Positions 57,931 to 64,000 of a stretch of 64,000 nucleotides of DNA are shown here, piece by piece; the stretch's first letter is position 1; every line of letters begins with the position of its first letter. The position numbers and the translations under genes are program-made. This DNA comes from Voacanga thouarsii (taxonomy: Eukaryota; Streptophyta; Magnoliopsida; Gentianales; Apocynaceae), in the NCBI GenBank assembly GCA_026120185.1, contig JANUWF010002361.1:62001-126000 (forward strand). Direction: 5' to 3'. A model generated the notes under the pieces. The model made no database searches, was not told where the DNA came from, and worked only from the letters and a program-made list of their open reading frames with translations.

Positions 57931-59155
57931 TGATGCTAGACTACTTGAGTTTTAAGATGTTAAAAAATTTATATGCTCTTGATGAAGAGTTGGGTAGGAC
58001 ATTTCATTCTTGTAAAAAGAATACATTTGGTAAGTTTTATAGGCCTAAGGGATTCTTGTTTAAGGAAGGTAAGGTCTGTGTGCCTATGGGATCTATTAGT
58101 ACTTTGTTGGTTAAGGAGATACATAGGGGAGGTTTAATGAGGTACTTTGGGATTTTTAAAATTTAGAAATCCTAAAAGAGCATCTATTTTAGCCTAAAAT
58201 AATGAGGAATGTTGAGAGAATTTGTGAGCAATGTGTTATTTGTAGAAGGGTAAAATCTAGGTCTTTGTCTTATGGTCTATATACCATTTTACCTACCACT
58301 ACCACACCTTAGATTGACATTTCTATGGATTTCATTTTAGGTTTATCTAGAATCAAGAGGGATAAAGATTTTTTGTTGTAGTGGATAGATTTTCAAAGAT
58401 GGCACACCTTATTTCATGTTCAAAAACTTATGATGCTTCTTATATTTCAAATTTTTTTTCACAGAAGTAGTGAGAATACATAAAATTCCACAAACCATTA
58501 CCTTCGATAGAGATACAAAAGTTCTAAGTCATTTTTTTGGTATTTTGTAGTGAAAGTTTGGGACTAACCTTTTGTTTTCCACAACTTGCCACTTGCATAA
58601 TAATAGCCAAATGGAGGTGGTCAATTGAACTGTCAACAACCTCTAAAGCCAATCGTCAAAAGGAATTTGTAATTTTGGGAGGGGTGATTATCCCATATTG
58701 AGTTTACCTATAACAGCGCTACTCACTCTACAACTTTATTTTCATGAAATTATCTATGATTCTAACCCATTCACTCCATTGGATTTGGTTTTTTCACCTA
58801 TAGAAGAACTTTCACACTTGGATGGAAAGAAGAAGGTTGAGATGATTAAGACACTTAATGAAAAGGATAAGGCCAACATTGACAAAAATAATAACAGTAT
58901 AACTCTAACACGTAACCAAGGATGAGAAAAGGTGATTTTTGAGCCCAAAGATTAGGTATGGGTATATCTTTGCAAAGAAAGGTTCCATATGTAAAGGAAA
59001 GGAAAGCTAAATTCTAGAGGAGATGGGCCATTTCAAGTGTTGGAAAAATATAGAGATAACACCTACAAAATTGATTTGCCATATGAGAATATTATTAGCG
59101 CTATATTCAATGTTAGTGATGTCTCTCCTTTTGATGTAGGAGATGGAACTAAATA
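57931..59155 (+). pseudogene. Gypsy integrase
   Basis: Frame 57894 gives GKFYRPKGFLFKEGKVCVPMGSISTLLVKEIHRGGLM. The zinc region CEQCVICRR follows at about 58223-58249, then SMDFILGL with the first Asp, [13 protein letters not shown] with the second, and HNNSQMEVVN with the Glu followed by a stop. Further on are NPFTPLDLVFSPIEELSHLDGKKKVEM and, near 59040-59145, LEKYRDNTYKIDLPYE and FNVSDVSPFDVGDG, the C-terminal domain. No chromodomain is seen. Stops and frameshifts throughout. Confidence 0.85.
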
Positions 59156-59577
59156 AAAAATGAATATTTTCCAAGAAGGGGGAGATGATGAGATCCAATT
59201 CATCGTGAGGATCATGTATAAGAAGGGAGAGATACTCAACCAACTATTTAAGGTCTAATAATGTGGGTAAGACTCAAATGCTTTCAAAAAGGATTCCAAG
59301 AATTCATAAGACCATATTTGAAGGTGAAGGAGCCTTGGAAGGATTGGGATGATGTTAAAGAACTTAACCTAATGATCGTCCAATAATGAAATCAATAAAG
59401 AGCCAAACAATAGCGAGAAGAAGGAGAAATTACAGCAGAATCCGAGCTACCAACCAAAAGGCAGCCAGTGCCTACTACCCTAGCATAGGAGGTGCTGGCT
59501 GGTGGGCTAGTAAAAGTGGCCAGAGAGGGCTAGCGTTGGTCACTCCACTTAGCTATTCTAGCCGATTACGAGGAGGA
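59156..59577 (+). other. Gypsy 3' region with a small GC-rich inverted repeat
   Basis: Acidic GGDDE-like tail coding follows the integrase, then about 300 bp without recognised coding. GCAGCCAGTGCC near 59461 and GGTGCTGGCTGG near 59491 form an imperfect inverted repeat, with further GGCTAG copies to 59560. The end gaggagga precedes the copia 5 LTR. Confidence 0.55.
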
Positions 59578-61334
59578 TGTTAGAATGTCTGGCCAAAATA
59601 AACTATATATTTTTACATTTTAAAAAGTAATAAATATTTTATTTATTAATAATTTTTTGTTTACATATATTTATACATTAAGGTCTGAGTATATTAGTAA
59701 GTAATCTATCTGTTGGGTAATACTTCAAGAAAGGTAAAGATTATAGGTAAAGTTCTTGATCGATTGATAAAGTTGGGCACTTCATCAAGGTTTAGATAAT
59801 TTCACTATAGTTTCTAAATGGAGAATAGTTCACATTTAATGAATAAGTAGTCCTCTCACACTAATAATATAAGTGTATTTAGAATATATAGAATTGGATC
59901 ATGCGATATTTATCTTTATAAAAGTACAATAATAAATAAAGATTGGTGTATTGCTGCTACTACATAGACGAGTATCCTAAGATTTGAGTATAAGTTGATG
60001 GTCTAGTGAAGCTGAACTTGTACACTTTGATGTATAATGGGTGAGGTTTTAATGTAAGCCAATAGCCTTGTATTTGGGTGTATAACTTTAATTAATTAAG
60101 ACAGACTTATATAATTGAGTTTTTATGTTTCACTCAATGAAGATTAATCACCCTTTTATGACTATTTAGGATAATCTAAAAAATTCAAGGCCTTGGGAAA
60201 GTGGCTTAGTATGTATGCTTTTGAATAGCTCACTAAGATAAGTGGGTACATACTAGAAGTTATGCGTTATCGAACTAGATATCAAAAGATGGTAGACATT
60301 ATTGAGATAATTGAGAAAAGTGTTAGTATATTTTTCCTATCTCAATTATGGGTATTAGGTAGAGAGATATTTTTATCATTACACATGTAGGTCGAAGACA
60401 CTGCACTTGTAATATTATTCTTGGAGTCAACATTTCTGTATGGTAATTAATAGAATATTTAAAATGATAAAAATACAACTACTTGTCAGCATGGGTATTT
60501 TAGTTATTTTATTATCAAGAATAATGTCTTTTGGTCCACAAAGTAGCTCAAGTAACCTTAATAATTCATTTACCATATGGGCTTAGTGGATGAAATTAAT
60601 ATTGGAAGAATTATTTTAAGAGTCCAATAATTATTTATTTAGGCTATAATAATATATTGGGATAAATTAATTAAATTAGTTTACTAATTAATTGTCTTAA
60701 GTAATTTTATATTAGGCTCAACTAGATCAATTAATTAATAAGAGAGTTATTTATTCAATCTTAGGCTGATTAAAGGATACCCTAGCCCACCAGGGTTGAA
60801 TGAGATGGTTACTGGTTTTGGAAAACTATGGTAGCCGCCTCACCTCTTAAGGAAACAAAAATAGGCGGTGGCTCGGTCCAGTGAACATGGGCTATTGTTT
60901 TTAGTATTATATGTATGTGTATATGTTTGTGCATGTGCCCTATTCATGTAACGAAAAGACCAGAAAAATTTCAACAGTCGCCACTCTTATTCTCTATTTT
61001 TCCTTGATTCTTCTTAACAGTTAGCTTTCCCTGTGTTCCTATTTTCCTCATCATACTTAGTCTCACCAATAATAATTCTACAAATGGTTTAGAGAATACT
61101 CTGCAAGATTGAAAGCTAGCATTCTTAGTTCATGTTTAATGCGAAGGGGTCGACATTTCGCTAGCATTCCCATAGAACAAAAATTTGTGAAAAATCAAGT
61201 ACCTCCATCAAACTCGTATCCGATTCCTATTGTTCAACCTAAGTGCCATAAAGGTAAGTATTCCTAAATTTTTAAGCTAAACAATTTTAAATTGCTTATT
61301 TTTGCTGCGTATTTTATTTTCTCGCGATCCTTCA
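59578..61334 (+). mobile_element. Copia 5 5' LTR (plus strand)
   Basis: tgttagaatgtctgg...gcgatccttca, 1757 bp. It is the plus-strand counterpart of the copia 1 and 4 LTRs: the start matches the reverse of ctttctaaca, and the end matches the reverse of tgaaggatc. The PBS follows. The rest of the element would lie right of the window, with an Athila-like element inserted in its leader. Left flank gagga; TSD partner not in the window. Confidence 0.82.
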
Positions 61335-61336
61335 AG

Positions 61337-61348
61337 TGGTATTAGAGC
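61337..61348 (+). other. Copia 5 primer-binding site
   Basis: TGGTATTAGAGC, one change from the initiator-Met site TGGTATCAGAGC, lies 2 bp after the LTR end. Confidence 0.85.
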
Positions 61349-61498
61349 CACTAGTTAATATCTAGGAACATGCTTAGGGTGGAAAAGTGGTCTTTTTAGT
61401 AATAAAAGTTTCGATCTTTGTGATTGTTTGGATCCCCCATGGTTTTTTATATGGGTGGATGTTGTGTACATCTTACTTGTGGAGGTATAGGCACTTGT

Positions 61499-61526
61499 AT
61501 TATTGTTGTTGTTGTTGTTGTTGTTA
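61499..61526. repeat. GTT microsatellite
   Basis: Eight or so TTG units. A minus-strand reading frame with an Asn run across it is a by-product. Confidence 0.9.
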
Positions 61527-61740
61527 TTCCCTTTTCTTGTAGAACTCATGTACGCCTCGTTTTGAAAGGCATAGGTAATTAGTATTGTATTTAAATTTAA
61601 TATATTGGATTTCATGTAGCAGTGTGGTATTGATCAACATTGAAATCCTGTTGAAGAAGATGGAGAAAATTTTTTTGCAATAATTACGTAGGAAAACACA
61701 GCATAAACTCGATTCAGAAGGATATCGAGGTTAGCTTCGG

Positions 61741-61880
61741 ATGCTAGCCAGGGGCGGCTTGGCTCAGTTTCAACCAAGCCATCGCATGGTTGTATGAGGC
61801 CGACCTATAGCTGGCTCCTACATAACTAGAGCCAGCCGCCCGCTAGTACAAGCTAAGGGCCGACTTTGAACAACAAGATA
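61741..61880. repeat. GC-rich hairpin cluster in copia 5 leader
   Basis: AGCTGGCTC and GAGCCAGCC around 61814-61846 form an imperfect stem. CGGCTTGGCT pairs with AACCAAGCC near 61753-61781, and GGCCGAC recurs twice. It lies 392-531 nt after the PBS, the same place as in copias 1-4. Confidence 0.78.
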
Positions 61881-61886
61881 GCCGAC

Positions 61887-63298
61887 TGATATGGCCTAAT
61901 TTTACCTATATTTTCTTAGTTATTTGAGGTTATGTTGTGATACTTTTGATTCAATAACTAGCCATTTCCCTTCTATTTTTTTTTTCTTGTAGAAAGTATT
62001 TTTGGTAATTTTGTACAGAAATTAGACGATTTGAAGTAAAATTGTAGATTTTTAGAGATGATCTGATGCCTGCATAAAGTAGTTGAACCAATTGTGGTTC
62101 TATTCTAGAAAAACAGTGGAAAACAAAGCAAAATTAGAGAGAACTAGTGCTTAATCAGCGCCGGTCTAGACGAAGTGACCAAGTGTTGGCCCAACTATAT
62201 TATAGCAGTTCAGAGTTCTTTTTCAGATCAAATTTGGAATTACCTAAGAGGTTCACTTATTTCCAATTTGTACTCGGCCTAGGAGTTCTGTATGATGATT
62301 TATAGCAACCAAGGGGCCTAATTAACCAAGAACAAGTGAAGATTAATATATAAATTCAAGGAATCAAAACTACAATCATTCACTGAAGGGGAATTCATCA
62401 ACCGAATGAGCATTGTTTCAAGAAGGTTCTCAAAGTAGGAAGAATGTTTATGAGTTCTTTCTAAGACATTTGTTTTCTTTTTCTTTGACCAATTATTAGA
62501 TTAATGTTTTAATTGTAATTTAATGCTATTTTTGGATTTATGTTGTTGTAATTTATTTAATCTTTGATCAATTAATTGTTGTTCTTGGTATTTGAGTACT
62601 TGTTTTAATTTGATAGATTGATGAAGTTGACTTTCTCTCTAATGGACTTGGGAAACGAAGTTATACTGAGTTCAATTTAACTAATTATGTATAATTGTTA
62701 TCTTAACTGGATAGGGAAAGAAGGTTAAGAATTAAACTTAAGTAATCAAATGTTAGTTAATTTTACCTAGAGTATAGGTTCATTGGCTAATTTCTTGTTT
62801 ATATTACCTAAAATATAGGGATATTCATGAGGAATGAGTTTAATGAATTTCTTTGGTTATGTTGGTTTGATTGAGAAATATACTAATTTAATTAGGAAAT
62901 AGAGATTTCATGGATTGGAAAAGAAGTGGATTCTATCTTTATTCCTTCATGATGCCAAAACAATGATTGACTATGATAAGCGTTGGATAGTTCATGTTAT
63001 GTTTTCAAGAATAAGTATTTAATTCCATGTTTTTCTCGTTAAGATTTGTGTATATATTTTGTCTTTATCTTTATTTTTATCTTATTCTTTATCACTCTAA
63101 TTGGTAGGTTAAACATTCAATGAAAAATAATTAGTGTGTACTTTTTCCTTGAGGATATATACTCGTAAATTCCTATACTATGCTTAAGGATGAGTGCACT
63201 TGTTCATATATGTAATTTAGGATTAATGTTTTTAATTTAAACTTGATTGGGAATGGATACAAAATTCCATGATTTTTATATACCAAATTAATGCATCA
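61887..63298 (+). mobile_element. Athila-like gypsy 5' LTR
   Basis: Proposed ends tgatatgg...atgcatca, about 1412 bp, set by the Asp-type PBS that follows and by the TGAT/ATCA inverted termini. AT-rich, with no coding. Left flank ccgac; the right end of the element is outside the window. The start is less certain than the end. Confidence 0.65.
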
Positions 63299-63304
63299 AG
63301 TTTT

Positions 63305-63322
63305 TTGCACCATTGCTAGGGA
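63305..63322 (+). other. Athila-like primer-binding site (tRNA-Asp type)
   Basis: TTGCACCATTGCTAGGGA matches TGGCGCCGTTGCCGGGGA at 13 of 18 bases. Four of the five differences are G to A or C to T, as expected from decay of methylated C. Athila/Tat elements use this site. Confidence 0.8.
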
Positions 63323-63744
63323 ACAATATCATGAAAGCTTCGAATTCGTTGGTTTAGCTATGTTTATATGTATATATGTAAATATGTATATATGTTCTTT
63401 GTTTAAATTGGTGCCAAAATTTATTGTATAATGTATGATTTTGTATAAGTTGATTATTGTACAATATGATAGTCGTTTGTATGTATATACGTAAAGTTCA
63501 AATTCTTATAACCCTAGTGTTTCTACAAGAAGACTTCTTAGTTTATGACTCGAAAAATGCACGGACTTTGATCCAGAAATTGAAAAAATACTCACAAGGA
63601 TTCGATGTGCATAAAAAAGTCAGGCTAACCAATTTAGTTCAACAGGAAAGATGGAAGTTAACCAAAACTATAATGGTGGTAAATGAGGAAATAATAGAAG
63701 GACTGTGGGTGATTTTGCTAAGCCAATAATTTTAGGTACAAATT
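63323..63744 (+). other. Athila-like leader
   Basis: Between PBS and recognisable gag. Frame 63457-63729 is open for 90 codons and may include the N-terminal end of gag, but I do not recognise a motif in it. Confidence 0.5.
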
Positions 63745-64000
63745 TGAGTATAACGCGACCAATGATAGAAGCCAATAATTCTGAAATCAAAGCTAACATT
63801 ATCTAAATGATCCAAACACGGTCCAACTTGATGGGCTACGTAATGAGGACCCTAATTCTCACCTTCCTAGTTCTTTGGAGATTTGTGATAACTTCAAAAT
63901 GAAGAGTGTGTCAAAAGACATTATTAAATTGAGACTCTTTCCTTTCTCTCTTAGGAATAGAGCCAAATCTTAGTTGAAATCTTTGCTCGTAAGATCAATC
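63745..64000 (+). pseudogene. Athila-like gag, N-terminal fragment
   Basis: Translation reads ITRPMIEANNSEIKANIIQMI, EDPNSHLPSSLEICDNF, KMKSVSKDIIKLRLFPFSLRNRAKS, a stop, then LKSLL. This matches the retrotransposon gag domain of Athila/Tat gypsy elements, where 'EDPN.HL..F.EICD' and 'LRLFPFSL...A..WL.SL' are typical. A stop replaces the Trp region and one frame change occurs near 63830. It continues past the window end. Confidence 0.85.

Larger units (their letters stand above)
61349..61886 (+). other. Copia 5 leader, first 540 bp
   Basis: Noncoding. It holds a GTT trinucleotide repeat (about 61499-61526) and, at 61741-61880, the GC-rich cluster. It is cut at 61886 by the Athila-like LTR. 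Confidence 0.7.

Noticed and set aside
61355..61615. Minus-strand frame with an Asn run
   Set aside because: It is a by-product of the GTT microsatellite.
1..64000. Host protein-coding genes or a new defence or biosynthesis system
   Set aside because: Every stretch that could be assigned belongs to LTR elements or their leaders; no multi-exon plant gene signal or non-transposon domain was recognised.

Overview
This window is plant nuclear DNA, from an angiosperm and probably a eudicot. It is made almost entirely of nested LTR retrotransposons. I find no host gene, rRNA gene, functional tRNA gene or CRISPR array. The evidence is Ty1/copia and Ty3/gypsy protein motifs, LTRs with TG...CA ends, target-site duplications (TSDs), primer-binding sites (PBS) and polypurine tracts (PPT). 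Every coding region has stops, frameshifts, deletions or lost catalytic residues.

From 3651 to 52095 there is a single stack of insertions whose order can be read. An old copia element on the minus strand ('copia 4') survives as part of gag, its leader, PBS and 5' LTR. Its leader was hit by copia 1 (5800-36692, TSD acgtc/gcgtc) and by copia 3 (36785-50215, TSD atgtt/atctt), leaving only 92 bp of copia 4 between them. Copia 2 (10982-28105, perfect TSD GTTAA) sits inside the gag of copia 1. All four copias are on the minus strand. Without their insertions copias 1-3 are each about 9 kb: LTRs of 1.7-1.8 kb, a leader of 1.6-1.9 kb and a decayed gag-pol. The stack also holds four very long noncoding LTR-type units, here read as solo LTRs of a Tekay/Del-like gypsy: A 12433-17203, B 31711-36396, C 41998-46315 (minus) and D 20377-23703. 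B, C and D have perfect 5-bp TSDs. A fifth, more diverged unit (E, 1-3650) enters from the left edge and interrupts the gag of copia 4.

To the right are: a probable Athila/Tat-type LTR region (about 52122-56289) with an array of GC-rich palindromes, split by a solo copia-2-type LTR (53059-54733); a gypsy pol without gag (56290-59577, plus strand); a copia 5' LTR with PBS and leader on the plus strand (59578-61886); and an Athila-like 5' LTR, PBS and gag start (61887-64000).

Two structural signals go beyond ordinary transposon annotation. First, each long solo LTR has a tRNA-like module with RNA polymerase III A and B boxes, 252-263 bp from its 5' end; spacing between the boxes is 43 nt in three of the four. 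Second, five copia leaders each have a short GC-rich cluster of hairpins or tandem repeats at about 370-575 nt downstream of the PBS. The clusters share a position but not a sequence. Comparable GC-rich palindromes occur in the gypsy LTR-like regions. I infer a structural RNA role (dimerisation, packaging or silencing), but this is not shown.
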